From contig NC_134137.1 in assembly GCF_033958435.1 (NCBI RefSeq), positions 112,788,501 to 112,852,500 of the forward strand: DNA of 64,000 nucleotides, given 5' to 3'. The notes below the pieces were generated by a model that was not told where the DNA came from, ran no database searches, and saw only the letters and a program-made list of their open reading frames with translations. This document shows positions 34,622-46,440 of the stretch, piece by piece. This DNA is from Carettochelys insculpta. Lineage: Eukaryota > Chordata > Testudines > Carettochelyidae. Every line of letters starts with the position of its first letter. Position 1 is the stretch's first letter. A program made the translations under genes and the position numbers.

Positions 34622-34796
34622 TTCATTATTATTATTATTAGTAGTAGTAGTAGTAGCAGTAGTAGTAGTAGTATATTGATAGCCCCCAAGGACCCAGTCA
34701 TGGGATAGACCACTACTTTGGTAGACACTATACAAACACATAAACTCAGAAAACTTACCTTTCCAAATGATCTTACAATTTAAGTATAATATCACC
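34622..34796 (-). mobile_element. L2-like tail with (ATT)n/(AGT)n microsatellite
   Basis: The plus strand begins with ATT repeats (34624-34639) and AGT repeats (34640-34672). It continues TTGATAGCCCCCAAGGACCC, then a diverged ACACTATACAAACACA, then TGATCTTACAATTTAAGTA. Reversed, this is the L2-type tail ending in its usual trinucleotide microsatellite. Confidence 0.52.
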
Positions 34797-35110
34797 AAGA
34801 CACCAAAAAGAAGCATACAAAAATATTTAGTGTGACGCAGCAGGTCCCAAACAATGTTCCAGTGGAGCACTGGAGATCCCCAAGCTATGGCAAAGTGTTC
34901 TGCCACTGAAAATGAATAATGGAAGTCTCTTCTCCATTCTCAGGGGAAAAAAAATAAATTTTGGGATGGAATTTTCTTGATTTTAGTTTTCTTGAAATAA
35001 CTGTACAGTAACCAATCTTTCTTAAAATTGCTGATTGTTAACAGGCAACAAGGACTTACCTTGTTAAGTCATTGCTTGTGTCAGTTAATAGCTTAGAGGC
35101 CTTAGACCAG

Positions 35111-35823
35111 CAGTGAGTAACTTTTTTGATACAGGTCCAATTTAAATTGTCATTACTATCCGAAAGTCTTTGCAGGCCACAGCAACATGAAAATAAATTT
35201 TTGTTTCACATTTTTTAAAAAAAATAAAACTAATTTAAGTGTTTTAAATATAGGAAGCAGTATATTGATCTCACATTTTATAGGGATTTAAAGCTGGAAT
35301 TTTCCAGTGACAATCTTATCAAAGTCTAGGTAAAAGTGCAGCATAAAATTCCCAGAGATTGCTAAACAAGTGCTCCTGAAAATCCTTCCTTTTGCTACCA
35401 CCTATCTTTGTGAAACTGGATTTTCCAGGTATAGCACCACAAGAACAAAGTACAGAAATAAACTGGATGCAGAGAATGAACTGCAGATTCAGTTGTCAGG
35501 TATCACACCTGATATCAGGCATCTTTCTTCATCCTGTCAGTCTCATCCATCACATTATTACACATTTATTTAGTAAGTATACTGATTTTATGTATGTTTT
35601 CTCTGTCATCCTTGTTATATTTGTTTTCTTAATGTCTGCTTTAATTATTATTTCTAGAATTGTGTTTACCATGCAATAATTCAATTAATATTATTCTGAA
35701 AAATTTTCCATTAGTAATGTTCCTCTTAGTTATTATGATGAGGTAAAAAAGATAAAAGTGTTCTGCAGAGAACACCTTGATGTCCAAGTGCTCCATGATG
35801 AGAAAAAGTTTGGGGAGCACTTG
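35111..35823 (+). mobile_element. Degraded hAT element (ZBED-like)
   Basis: The left end CAGTGAGTAACTTTTTTGA and the inverted right end CAAGTGCTCCCCAAACTTTTT resemble hAT termini. The interior contains a recognisable transposase C-terminus (35343-35573). No 8-bp duplication is visible, so boundaries are approximate. Confidence 0.58.
35343..35573 (+). pseudogene. hAT transposase C-terminal fragment
   Basis: The frame ending at 35571-35573 contains ILPFATTYLCETGFS, then TKYRNKLDAENELQIQL and SGITPDI. This is the conserved hAT dimerisation block seen in ZBED5-like and Charlie transposases (consensus order: LPF-TTYLCE-GFS, KYRNRL, KP-I). The zinc finger and most of the catalytic core are missing upstream. 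Confidence 0.7.
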
Positions 35824-35829
35824 TGTAAT

Positions 35830-37415
35830 GGACTGAGTACCCGAGAATAGATGTCTCCCTTGAGTGAACAGAGTGGCAGGAAGACACGAGAAAAGACTTC
35901 ACAGAGTGTGGGTAAGATGTAAAAGAGAGAGAAAGAATGATGGTTTGGTGGAAAACTGCCTGAAAATATAATCCCAAACATTCTGAATCCAGCATGCAAA
36001 GAGTGAGTAATCACATTGTCACCACACTTGTGAGTTTCATAAACCCTCTTATTACCCAAAAGCCCATTTTAGTAGGTCTTGATGTGGTATAGTGCTTCCA
36101 TTAAGTTGCAGTTCAGAAGTTCTTGGTAACTTTCAATAAAATAGAAAAAGATATGCTAATTTGCTTTTATAATCCCTTTTCTGCTGACGCAGTCAAAGTT
36201 ATTCCTTCACTGTATAGATAAAATGCTCATTCTCATCACATATGGATAACTGATCTTAAACACATATAACGAGCTTTCAGCTCATGAAATCTCTCACTGT
36301 CTATCCTGCAATGTCCCTGAGGCTTCACAATGTGAATCTAGTGCTTCTGGAAGAAAACGGATGCACAACAAGCTATACTAATAAGTCTAGTTTTGTTGAG
36401 GCCCACTGATGACAGATGGGTGTGCCAGATGTGTAGTCAACAAAGGTTAATTGTATTTAACAAAAGCAGACATCCATATGAAAGGGTCAGCAAACACATC
36501 ACAGTACTGATGCTGAGGTCTGATGGTGCGATCCAGATAAATAAAGTTTCAGTTACAAAGCAGTCTTTTTCCCAGAGAGTTCTTTGCACTGGAGTTCAAA
36601 TGTTTGCATGACAATCCTGAGGGGACACCAAATAAAGCATGAAGACATCTTTTTGTTTGTCTTTTACATCATTTTTATTAAAGTTTTTGTTTATTAAAAA
36701 AACCCAGTAAGAGTAGTTCTAACTCTTGGCCTTTTTCACTAGTCTCACACTATTTGGTGTGGTTCTTAAAGTCCTAGCCACTAGAGGCATTAATTTATAT
36801 GAGAAACTCAGGTTTTCATTTAAAGGGACACTTTTATCCTTTAGGATAGCAAAGAATAGCCAAAAACATGACTCTTAAAGCCTCCAAATCAAGAAAAGAA
36901 ATGAAAATGACCCCATATTTATTTTATTTTAAAACCTCCCATATTTTCTGAGGATTTGATACATTTTTTAACACTTATGGCAGGCAATACAGCACTAGTG
37001 AAACCAAACGAAGCCAACCCATGGAATGAGCTTGGGGCACTTATGAGGGAGACAGAGGAGAGCAGGGATTTTGCTAGGTCAGAGAAATAGCAACGAGTAA
37101 GTCCCACTGCCCTTGGTCTCAGCCAAATTATACCACAGCCGTGTAGCTTTCTACACCATTGCTCCTCTATATGACTGTTCTGTTCCTTATCTCCACCTGT
37201 CTGGCCTTACTCTCGTTCATTCTGTGATCAGGGTTGGGTTGCATAGCTGCATAACTGCAGAATATAATGACCCTTGAGTATAGTTACATGCTTAGTAGCA
37301 AAGCACTATGTGAGACAGTATGAGGCCAGAGTTAATACTGAATATGAGGAAGAGGATGTGCACCATGTAACCGGTTAACTTTTGGAAGACATGCTGTAAT
37401 GTCAAGAAGACCAAA
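35830..37415. other. AT-rich spacer, no gene recognised
   Basis: Nothing supported. Confidence 0.5.
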
Positions 37416-37417
37416 GG

Positions 37418-37616
37418 TACATCTATGCAGCAACTGGTTGGTGTAATTCTCATCTGGGGTAGACATATATACTCTAGCCCCTGCCTAAAACAGTGCAGCC
37501 ATGGCAGTACAGGCCTTTTTTTGGGTGACCGCTCATGCAGGTATCTTGTGGGTCAAGTGTCATTGTATTTGGGCAGCTAGTCCATGCCACCACACATGTA
37601 GCTACAGATACACTGC
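37418..37616. mobile_element. Possible decayed MITE
   Basis: GGTACATCTATGCAGCAACT at the left, an internal GGGGTAGACATATATACTCTAGC and ACACATGTAGCTACAG at the right recall a reptile MITE whose ends read GTCTACACTGCAG. The arms no longer pair well and there is no clear duplication. Confidence 0.3.
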
Positions 37617-38537
37617 AAAATTTAGCACTAGAAGTTGATCAAAGCTAGTGAGTGTGGGCCTGGCCAAGCTATGAATTAAATTTTCTAGATGCTGTGGATA
37701 TGTATCCTTCAAGAGTTTGGCTCTTTTGATATTTGGATTAAGAGTTGAGGTTGCTTTTGAATATGACTGCTTGCTTAGCTGGTGATTTCCTGGACTTTTA
37801 GTGATTGTATTAGAGTCAAATGCATTTGAACAACTTAATTCTAAGGGCATGTTGTCATGATCCTGCAGTTCAGAACAAAGAGATATAAACGTGCAGACAA
37901 CACTTCTCGTGTAGCGCTATATCTGCCCTGTACAATCCCTGAAAGCATAATCTAACAGGTTCCTAGTACCTATTAGATTACCTGTCCATGAACTAATTAA
38001 GTTTCTTTTTCTGCTGGCAGGGTCTACTTGGGAACATGTACAGAGCATCACACTAATGCCTGCTGTAATTTACATCTCCATAGTCCAGACTTTGAAATCA
38101 TCTGTACAAGTCCAAACAATACTGTTTTAAAGTGGGACTACACAGAAGAGTCACTCTCATATGCTGTCATTCTAAAAATGTACATGAGGATTAAATTCCA
38201 TTAAGAAAAAAATTCCTACTTCTCTGGTGATCAGTTTAAAATACATAAATAAGGGAGTAAATAATATATTTGTGTTACCATAATACTTTAAGCAAACTTT
38301 AGTTAGGTAAATTATCTAGGTCTTCTCTATCATTGAGAAAATATTTGACTAACACCAAACAGCTAAAACCAATTAATTGATATTGACATCACATGATAAT
38401 CTGCAATTAGCAGACTATGATTGCAGAGTTATATCTGCTGACAGTTAATCTCATTAACACAAATAGAATCAAATCAAACAAAAATATATTATTCATCACT
38501 CCTAAACTTTATTTGGAATCGTTTTTAAATATACACC
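37617..38537. other. AT-rich spacer, no gene recognised
   Basis: Nothing supported up to the LTR edge. Confidence 0.5.
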
Positions 38538-39737
38538 TGTTAGCCGGCGGCCAGGTAATGTGGGGTGAGGTACCAACTATGCCCTTGTTATCATCCAAGT
38601 TTAAAACTACAAGAGCAGAGAGCTCGTCGCTGCAAGCAGCCAAGACAGGCTGACGGATTCCCCTGGGTCCTAAGCAACCCAGTTTTTTACTGTTAGAGCA
38701 GGCAGCTCCTAGCACTCTTACCTACGGCCAGGCTGTTGTAGCCAAATGGTTAAAGTTCTTTTGTTGTGCCGGCTGTGTTGCAGTGACAAAAGGGTTAACA
38801 AAATAGTTAGGCTTGGATCTTAACTAGTTACAAGTTATTAAGCTACAGTTATAAGCGTGTGGTTACAAAAGGCTATTGTTTACTTCTTATATGCTAGCAA
38901 AGTACAGGTGTTAACAAGTTACGTTACAATCCAATACAAAGATATCTGTTATCATCTAACACAATGATACCTTGATGCTAGTTACAGAGCTCTAATTCTT
39001 TAGCTGTGCACAAAAAAAAAAGTCAGAGACCTAGCATGGGTGTATCTTACCCTCTCTGCGTCTCTCGATACCAGCGTAGCCAAGCCGGATCGGTCACTCA
39101 ATTCTGACGGAAAGACGAATACGAGGTTGGGCGTCCCCAGCTGTGGACCTCGGGAGGCAATCACCTGACCCGACCAGCAGGAAGTTGGTCGAATGCACTC
39201 AAAGTTAGAGTTCTGCTGGACCCATCTTTTATACCCCCTTTTGGGTTACGTATTCTCTTTCTTATCTATGGTGCCAGATCATACTGGTTTGTCTTTGTGA
39301 CTCCAGTTTGTTACAAGGGCATTTCTACTTAGTTTGCACTTGTAAGACAAGAGATAAACAATTTAGGAGTACAGGACATTCTTTTGTGCGGGCGGGGCAC
39401 GTCCCCTTCTGGGTGATTGTGTGTGCATCATATTGATCAATGCCAGCTGGGGTGATTTCTTGAGGGTTCACCCCCCGCCCCTCATGTTGACAGTCTGGCC
39501 TGTTAGCCTTCTAGCTGTACTTTCTGCTTCTCAGGGTCACGATAAGCCAGCATATCTGGGCTCAATGAGGGCATCAAAGACTGTGCTGTCAGCAGCCATT
39601 TCCGTGCCCTGTGTGCTCCTCAGTGGGGGGGGGCAACGAGCAAGCTGGCTTGTAAGGGGGAGACTCTGTCTGGCTACATTCCACCCCCTGATGCACCACA
39701 CTACATCCCAGAACGCAAGGTGGCGGTGATGCCAGCA
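38538..39737 (-). repeat. 3' LTR of the endogenous retrovirus
   Basis: On the minus strand the U3 start TGCTGGC lies at 39737, directly after the polypurine tract. The proposed end GGCTAACA at 38538 gives TG...CA termini with a weak inverted repeat and a length of 1200 bp. A TATA box sits at 39227-39233. No clear AATAAA was found, so the R/U5 boundary is not set. The left edge is the less certain one because no partner LTR remains. Confidence 0.65.
39227..39233 (-). promoter_or_regulatory. TATA box in the retroviral LTR
   Basis: The minus strand reads GGGGGTATAAAAGATGGG, about 500 bp into the LTR, a plausible U3 promoter position. Activity unknown. Confidence 0.5.
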
Positions 39738-39757
39738 CCTTTTGCCCTCCTTGGGGG
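39738..39757 (-). promoter_or_regulatory. Polypurine tract
   Basis: The minus strand reads CAAGGAGGGCAAAAGG immediately before the TG of the LTR and just after the env stop, the expected primer site for plus-strand DNA synthesis. Confidence 0.6.
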
Positions 39758-39761
39758 AAGT

Positions 39762-41603
39762 CTAAAAGTGCCCAATGATCCGATCAGTATGTGGGGAATC
39801 GCGGAATTGGCTAGGATCACTTGTCAGCTCCATGTATCGGATTTGCATAGAGGAGATAGCCATATTAATTAGTCTCCTGACGATGCACAGTGTTATACAA
39901 AACACAACTACTATGATAAGAACAACCAAAATAGTGGTTACAATAGAATGCAGGAATGGAGAGAGAGAAAATCCTAATTGTTGGACTAACCACTCCAGCC
40001 ATGAGGTTTTTCCAGTCTCAGCTGTAGCATGCAGGACTTGAACTGCATCTTTGATAGCAGAGACATCTTGCTCGATTTGTCCTGAGTGATTAACATAAAA
40101 GCAGCAGGACTGATTTATTACAGCACAGACACCTCCTTGTTGGGCTAGAATGGCATCTAGAGCAATTCTATTTTGTAGAGCAAAGCGAGCTACGGATTGG
40201 AGTTGGTTATTTAAAAGATTTAAGGCATCTGCAGTATGATTAAGAGCTATTTCTAGTTGGCCTGAGATGTTAACTAAGGCTCGCTCAAGTTCAGCAACTC
40301 CCAACCAGGGAAAAAGTGCACGGGTAAATCTGTGGAAGCCTGTGGGTCGCTCAATGAAGGGGTTACGAGTGAACTTTCTTTTGGATCGATGCAAGAAGCT
40401 TCCCAGGTTGGTTATGCCGGGAACGGTGATGTGAGGGTATACAGTTAATCCCCCGGGTACTATGTGCCCAAGTGAGCATCGTCCAGTCCAGTTTGTTGGT
40501 AAGTATTTATAAGCTTTTTCCCCACAGATGAAAAACAATACAGGCTCTTTACTGAGGATGGGAGAAAAGGGTCCCTTATACCATCCTTCGTTTGGATCGA
40601 GCCTGGGGGCATGGTATGGGACACAATAGTGATCACTGGTAATAGAACAGTATAGAGTAACCAGTAGGTCTTGCAAAATTTGGTCTGGCTTGAAAAGGTT
40701 ATCTTTAGCACACTGATTTGATAACAGAGTGTTGGAATTTACAAGGGTGGGGTCATATATGTATCCTGTGTGAGGGAGGATAAAAAGGGATTTGTTATAC
40801 CAAGCTTGGCTTTCAGGGTATTCATTAAACTTTAGAGGGACAATTGCAGCATCCTTAACACCAAACAAAACTTTGTGACCTAGGGAGGCATTAATGACAT
40901 TTCCCCAACAGTTTAACTGCAGTCCCTTTTCTTGTTGTGAGTGAACATCCTAGATCCCTAACTTCCTGTTGAATGAGACCAGGTGGGTGCACTGGTGGTC
41001 ACCCAGGCTTCCCATCTGAGCCTCAGCATTTCCCCTGCTCTCAAAACAAATGGGATACATTGCTTTAGACGACCCTATTACATATTCCAGTGGTTGCCCC
41101 CACATAGTACGCTGCCATTGTTTTGGCTCCCCCCCAGAGTTAGTGTGAGGACTGCCTCCGGACCATTCCAGTCCCCACCGGAAAATGTCGCTCTTATTCC
41201 ACCAGTCATTTAGGCCAAGGGGCACAAACTCAATTCCAGGTCCAGTGGGGGAGTTGAGCAGTGTGCACATCCAGCAGTCGGTTGCTTTGGTGATGGAGGC
41301 GATAGCTTGAACGGCACCCCGGAGTGGGTGGTCGGGTATGGCGATGGCAGTTGGAGCTAGGAGGATGATGATGAGTTGAAGGAGCGCATCCCTTGTCAGT
41401 CGGGGCTTTCCTAGATAGCTCATTTTAAAACTGAATACAATAATCAAAGAAGCTATAACAGCAAGCAGTAAATATATACAGAGTTCATAGTGCAGCTTGG
41501 CGTCTGGGCCAATCTCGGGAGGCGTCCATTCCACTGAGGAGTTGTTTGGAGCCATGGGGCTGTTTCTGGAACAAATCACAAGGTCAGCCGGTCTTGGATA
41601 CAA
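39762..41603 (-). pseudogene. env: Retroviral env with one in-frame stop
   Basis: Envelope glycoprotein gene. The upstream open segment (41603 to 40953) covers the N-terminus, with two hydrophobic stretches (leader region) and a CWMC motif in the surface subunit. A single TAG at 40950-40952 interrupts it. The same frame continues to 39762 through an ATG at 40868. From that ATG the segment has RSKR (a furin-type site, about residue 161), a heptad-like region, an immunosuppressive-type segment followed by CX6CC (about 248-256), a hydrophobic anchor (about 309-330) and a short cytoplasmic tail. The start overlaps the pol end by about 20 bp in another frame. No frameshift was seen. As read it is a pseudogene. 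Confidence 0.87.
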
Positions 41604-44239
41604 TCCAAGCCTCAGTGATAGTTAGTGGTGCCTGGTCAGGGCCAGCAGTAATCCAAACTCCCTTCCCTTTGTATGAGTGCAGTACATGAGTCTGTGTTCC
41701 CAGGCTAGGGTGTCTAATTACAACAGTATCTCCAGGATTATATTTGGAGTCCTTGAGCGGTGCAGCTGAAGCTGAGAAATTTCTCCCAGTAGGGAAAAAT
41801 CCTCTGCTGATTGGACTGCCCGTAGGGGTCTGTCGGTTGTTCAGTCTCTGTACAACCTCATCCAGCCTGTTTCCCCAAGTGCCATCTGTGGGCTTCAGGT
41901 GGTTTTTTAACAGCCCATTCCAGCGCTCGACTATGCCGTTGGACTGGGGTCGATAAGGGAGGTGGTAAGTCCACTGAATTCCATGCTTAACAGCCCACTC
42001 TTGTACTGCTTTGTTTTTAAAGTGTGAGCCATTGTCAGATTGGATCTCTTGGGGTGTAGGGACTATTGCTATTACACGATTCAGTCCCGTGATGGTGGAA
42101 AGTCCTGTTGCCCCCTGGGTGGGGTATGCAAACCCTATTCCTGAGACAACCTCCACTCCAGTTAAAATATATTTCCACCGTTGTCTGGTAGTAGGGAGTG
42201 GGCCAATGTAATCAACCTGCCAGGTTGCCCATAGTGTTTTTCCATCTTTTAGTCTGGCAAATCGCTGCCCTTCTGCTACATGTTTTCGGGTTTCTGCACA
42301 GATAGTACAGGCTTGCACCAGGTCTCTAGCCTGTCGGTGGGTGATGGGCCACCCCCTGATATGTGCTTGCCGCGTTAACTCCTCACTTCCAGTGTGCCCT
42401 AAAGTATCATGCAGCCATAGGTACAAACGTTCCCAATCTACTTGGGCAGCAGAGATCTGGGCTGCTGCATCTGCCAGGTTATTTAGCTGTGCAGCTGGAG
42501 TATTATTCTTTTGATGGGCTGACACATGGCCTATGTTTAAGGCATTTTGGGTTGCATGATGGTATATCCATTTCCAGTATTTTAATCCCCATACAGGCTT
42601 TCCTCCAATTTCCCAGTTGTTATTTTTCCAGTTAGTTATCCACTGAGTAGCCCCTGCCCATATTGCGTAGGAATCGGTGTATACAACATTGGCTCCTGCC
42701 TTACAAGCTAGTACAATAGCAGCTAGTTCAGCTAGTTGGGCTGATCCCTCTATGTCTGCAGTTAGGGGTGCAGCTGATGCATCCGCTGGGACCGCTGCAG
42801 CTTTTCCCTTCCATTTCCCTTTTACCAGCTTTGCACTGCCATCTGTGAACCATACTCCCTCAGATTGAGATGGGTTAAACGGAGGAGCATCCTTAATAGG
42901 AGATGGTTGTGGGGGTAGATGGTATTCGGTAGGCATTCCCACTTTCCACAGGGACTCCTTAACCATAGTGGGATTCTGCGCAGTGTCTGCCCCACTGACC
43001 CTGTGATGTATGTAGAGTGCCCACCTTTGTACAGTCATCTTTTGGGCTACCCCAGGTGGTAACTCTTTTCCCTCCAATATAGGCTTAATGATCGGGAGAG
43101 GAGTGTGGAGTGTTACAGATTGGCCTTGGGTTAACTCCTCTGTCTCCCTCAGAGCTGTGTAAGCTGACAGGAGTACCTTTTCGTAGGGGGTATAATTGGT
43201 CTGTGACCCTTGCCATGACTTTGAGCCAAATTGAATAGGACGGCGAGGTACAGTTTCACTCTCCTGCCATAGGGCATAGGAGGACCCAGTATTCCCCACG
43301 GTGAGGTACAAGTGGAAGGGGGCATTGGGGTGGATTGGACCCAGAGCTTGATAGGTATGAATCTCACCTATTAGCTGTCTGAGGGCCTCCTCATGCACAG
43401 GGGTCCATTCCCATGTGGCACTCTTTTTAAGCAAGTTGTAAAGGGGTCGGGCTATGATAGCAAAACGCGGTACATGCTTTCTCCAGAATCCCAAAACCCC
43501 TAACATTTGTCTCAGTTGGGCTTTATCTTCTGGGGACGATGCCTGACTTAATTCATTTACAGTTTCATCAGGTATCGACCTTCATCCTCCCATCCAGATG
43601 GTACCCAGGAATTTTACCTCATGAGAGGGACCTTGGCATTTATCAGGTGGTAGATCTAAGCCAAGACCTTTCAGGGCTACCTTTACCTCAGTTAAGGCTT
43701 CCTGTACCTCCTCAGAGGTATCCCCTCCTATTAAGATGTCATCAATGTACTGTAGGATCTGGGTGTTAGAAGGCAGGTTTAGACCGTCTAAAACCTTTGC
43801 TAGTGCGGCATGGCAGATGGTGGGTGAGTGCGTATAGCCTTGGGGCATGTGAGTGAATGTATATTGGACCCCTTTCCAGGTAAAAGCGAACTTTTCCTGA
43901 TCCTGAGGTTGCAAGGGAACCATGAAAAACATATCCTTTATATCCAATACAGCTAACCACTCCTTATTCCAAGTCTGTATGGTGTTTACAATGTCAATAA
44001 TGTTGGGGACTGCTGCTGTAAGGGGCCCTGTGTTGCTATTAAGCTTTCGGTAATCTATGGTGAGCCTCCATTTTCAATTGGGCTTTTTCACAGGCCAGAC
44101 AGGTGAGTTATATGGAGAATTGGTACGGATTAGAATACCCCGTTTCTCCAGGTCCTTTACAAGTTCAGAAATCGGGCCTATAGCTTCTGCTGGGACATTA
44201 TACTGTTTCACGTTGGTTAAATTAAAAGTGTCAAAAACT
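41584..44239 (-). pseudogene. pol: Retroviral pol (RT, RNase H, integrase) with two stops
   Basis: The polymerase polyprotein is 5'-truncated at about 44239, within RT. One frame carries RT with YIDD (near 43745) and LPQG-like MPQGYTHSP. From 43506 it carries the connection domain, RNase H (FTDGS, an ELAAI glutamate, YTDSYA, LADAAAQ) and integrase. The integrase shows a zinc-binding HDTLGH/CTIC pattern and a D,D35E triad (VDYIG, SDNGS, VERWN at about residues 432, 491 and 527 of the downstream segment). In-frame TGA codons stand at 44074-44076 and 43582-43584 and no frameshift was seen. All integrase catalytic residues are present. Gag and protease are not in the window. Confidence 0.91.
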
Positions 44240-44370
44240 CAGACTGCTGGGAGCTGGGAGGAGAAGATGAGATAGATCACTCCACTTCCTCTGTGCTGTA
44301 CACTCCACAAGAAGCTCTAGTACAAGCCACTGTCAGAAGCAGAATATTGATTTAGATTGGTTTAGCTCAT
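44240..44370 (+). mobile_element. CR1 3' UTR fragment
   Basis: Contains GCTGGGAGGAGAAGATGAGA, AAGCCACTGTCAGAAGCAGA and ATATTGATTTAGATTGG. These match in order the CR1 3' tail (GCCACTG-C-GAAGACAGGATA, CTGGGCTAGATGG). It lies exactly between the retroviral truncation and the SINE. Confidence 0.6.
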
Positions 44371-44372
44371 TT

Positions 44373-44558
44373 AGGGGGGAGGGAGAGCTCAGGGGTTTGA
44401 GCATTAGACTGTTAAACTCAGGTTTATGAGTTCAGTCATTGCAGAGACCCTTAAGGCATGGGGGCAAATAGATGTCAGGGATGGTGCTTGGTCCTGCCAA
44501 GAGGGCAGGGGCCTGGACTAGATGACTTCCCAAGGTACCTTCCAGTTCTAGGAGGTGT
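44373..44558 (+). mobile_element. tRNA-derived SINE with CR1-like tail (tortoise Pol III/CryI type)
   Basis: A tRNA-like head (GGGAGAGCTCAGGGGTTTGA, then CATTAGACTGTTAAACTCAG and GAGTTCAGTCATTGC) provides A-box and B-box-like promoter words. The tail ends CTGGACTAGATGACTTCCCA and CCTTCCAGTTCTA, the CR1 3' sequence that would recruit CR1 reverse transcriptase. This head-tail combination characterises cryptodiran turtle SINEs. The B box is imperfect, so it is probably silent. Confidence 0.77.
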
Positions 44559-45750
44559 GCACCTACAATTACCTTATCTTAATGAACCCTTGGTCTTATC
44601 CAGTATGCCAGGTCTTATGTACTTATATCAGCCTAAGCCCCCGCCCCTGCATATTTATTGCTTTTTTTCAAATGGATTTTATTTATTTATGTTAGTCTTC
44701 AAACATGCATGAAATGGATGTGTGGTTGTAGTACACACAAATGTTAATAGCTAAGCATGTACAGACTGAATTCTTTTATTAGATTTTTCACTTTTCTCTA
44801 CAGATATGGTCCATGTCAGTTTTAATTTCTACTGCCCAAAAGGGACAAAAAAGTGACAACTAACCAGATTGTTGACACAAAGAATACACACAGCTGAGAA
44901 TTAGTGTACAGTTGTCATTGCATCTTAGAAAAGTTAAGAGCAGTCCTCAGAGAAAGCTGTAAAATGTGATATGGGAATTTTAAAGAAATACAATTCATTT
45001 AGAGACAAATATTGACATGGACCTAGCAACTGGAGCACTCATTTGCTTTATGAGAAGATATGAGAGCTCAGCAACCATTGGGATTTACTAGTGTTTCTCG
45101 TCGTAAGAATAATTACAGTAGGACAAAGGAATTTGGCAAACATACTAGAAATAAATAAATGCCAAGAGATACACATGTATTACCTTATGTTCTTAGTTCA
45201 GATGCTTAAACAAAACAGAAGTAAATACAGTAAAAGAAGACTGGATGGAAACTTTATATGGATTGTCACCATTTCTGATAGCCTTCACTACCTCTGCTCC
45301 CACTAGAGCCCATTAGACATTTTTGCAAGTTGAGAATTAGAATGGATTGCAAACAGGCCCACTGACTTGGGGAGAGAAGGGCATGAAGGGGGTAATTGCT
45401 GCAAAGCCACTGAATCAAAGGGGTGTGGAGCTCCTGGCTGCTCTGAAGGTTGGGGAGGAAGGGTGCACTGAGATCTGGGCAGCACTAAGGGCTGACTGCC
45501 CAGTGCCTATGGTGGCTGTTGGCCCTGGTGTTTGCAACTCCTGGTACCTGTGCAACACCAGCCCATTTTCATTATGAAAGAGTGAAACAGAAGATTGAGA
45601 AAAGTAAATGTCTATTAAAAAATAAAGAGTATGAAAGAGCTGCGAGTAAAACTAAAGATTGGGAGGTGAATATATTATGATTTTTAATTAAATGCCTTTT
45701 TTTCAAAAGCATGTCTATTACAGTATATTCTTAAAAAGAATGTAGTACAC
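44559..45750. other. Mostly AT-rich spacer, no gene recognised
   Basis: No supported gene. A GC-richer stretch (45350-45560) with GGAG/GGTTGG words could be a fragment of an unidentified repeat. Confidence 0.45.
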
Positions 45751-45850
45751 TTGGACCTCTTTAATCCAACAACCTTGGGAAATATGCTGAGCCAAATTTT
45801 GGAGTTTTCCAGACCATGGGTCTTTGCTATAAGGGTAAATAAAATCTATT
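45751..45850. mobile_element. Possible Tigger-like terminal fragment
   Basis: GGACCTCTTTAATCCAACAACCT in sense, with TTTGGAGTTTTCCAGACC nearby, recalls the ends of Tigger/pogo elements. Too short and diverged to be sure. Confidence 0.25.
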
Positions 45851-46079
45851 ACTAAAGCTTTTGTAAGTACAAACCATCATTGAGTATGCTACATGTATAA
45901 CATGTTATAAGATAAATCCTTAATGCACTTAATTTAAACTGTTTTTTTTTATCATCATGTAGGTAATTAGGCAGAAAACCACTAATTGTACAGTACAGTG
46001 CTCTGCCATTTCTCATGTTTCCAAGTTAAATGTGTGCTAGATGGTACGTATATAGAACAGGCAAGGGAGAAAAGGAGGA

Positions 46080-46440
46080 GGAGTTGCACTATGATTGCTT
46101 GGAACTCCAGTAGATAGAGGGAGAAAAGCCTGCTGAGAATCTATGGGTCAAGCTTAGTGGTGTAGGCAGCACTGGAGATGTGATGGTTGGTGTCCACTAC
46201 AGGCTGCCAAATCAGGATGATGAGGTAGATGAGGCTTTTTTTGGACAACTGAGAGAAGTTTCCAGATTGCAGGCTCTTGTTATCGTGGGGGACTTCAATT
46301 ACCCTGACATCTGTTGGGAGACCAACATGGCAGTACACAAGCAGTCCAAGTTATTAGGGACACACAAAGAATTCCTCCAACTCTGCACGACCTCAATTCA
46401 AGTTCTGTTCAGATTTTCAGTTGCAGCCATATTTCCTGCT
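46080..46440 (+). mobile_element. CR1 endonuclease-domain fragment
   Basis: The frame 46180-46449 encodes the middle of the CR1 ORF2 apurinic endonuclease: GVHYRLPNQDDEVDEAFF, then LVIVGDFNYPDICWE with the catalytic GDFN. Upstream (about 46110-46178) matches continue with breaks. RT is not attached. It differs from the endonuclease segment at 59519-60468, which has GYFN instead of GDFN. Confidence 0.7.

Larger units (their letters stand above)
38538..44239 (-). mobile_element. Endogenous retrovirus, 5'-truncated, minus strand
   Basis: On the minus strand the order is pol (44239 to 41584), env (41603 to 39762), polypurine tract (39740-39757) and 3' LTR (39737 to 38538). Gag, protease, the start of RT and the 5' LTR are absent. 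The truncated edge abuts a CR1 3' fragment at 44240. Each retained gene is in one frame, broken only by single stop codons, so decay is light. The Env has a CX6CC motif and immunosuppressive-type segment, and with the D,D35E integrase and the pol/env overlap this suggests a class I (gammaretrovirus-like) lineage. That placement is by motif only. Confidence 0.88.

Noticed and set aside
39421..39729. 102-aa plus-strand frame
   Set aside because: Falls inside the retroviral LTR on the opposite strand; no motif.
44373..44450. Possible tRNA gene
   Set aside because: Has tRNA-like promoter words but cannot form a clean cloverleaf, and it is joined to a CR1-like tail, so it is a SINE head.
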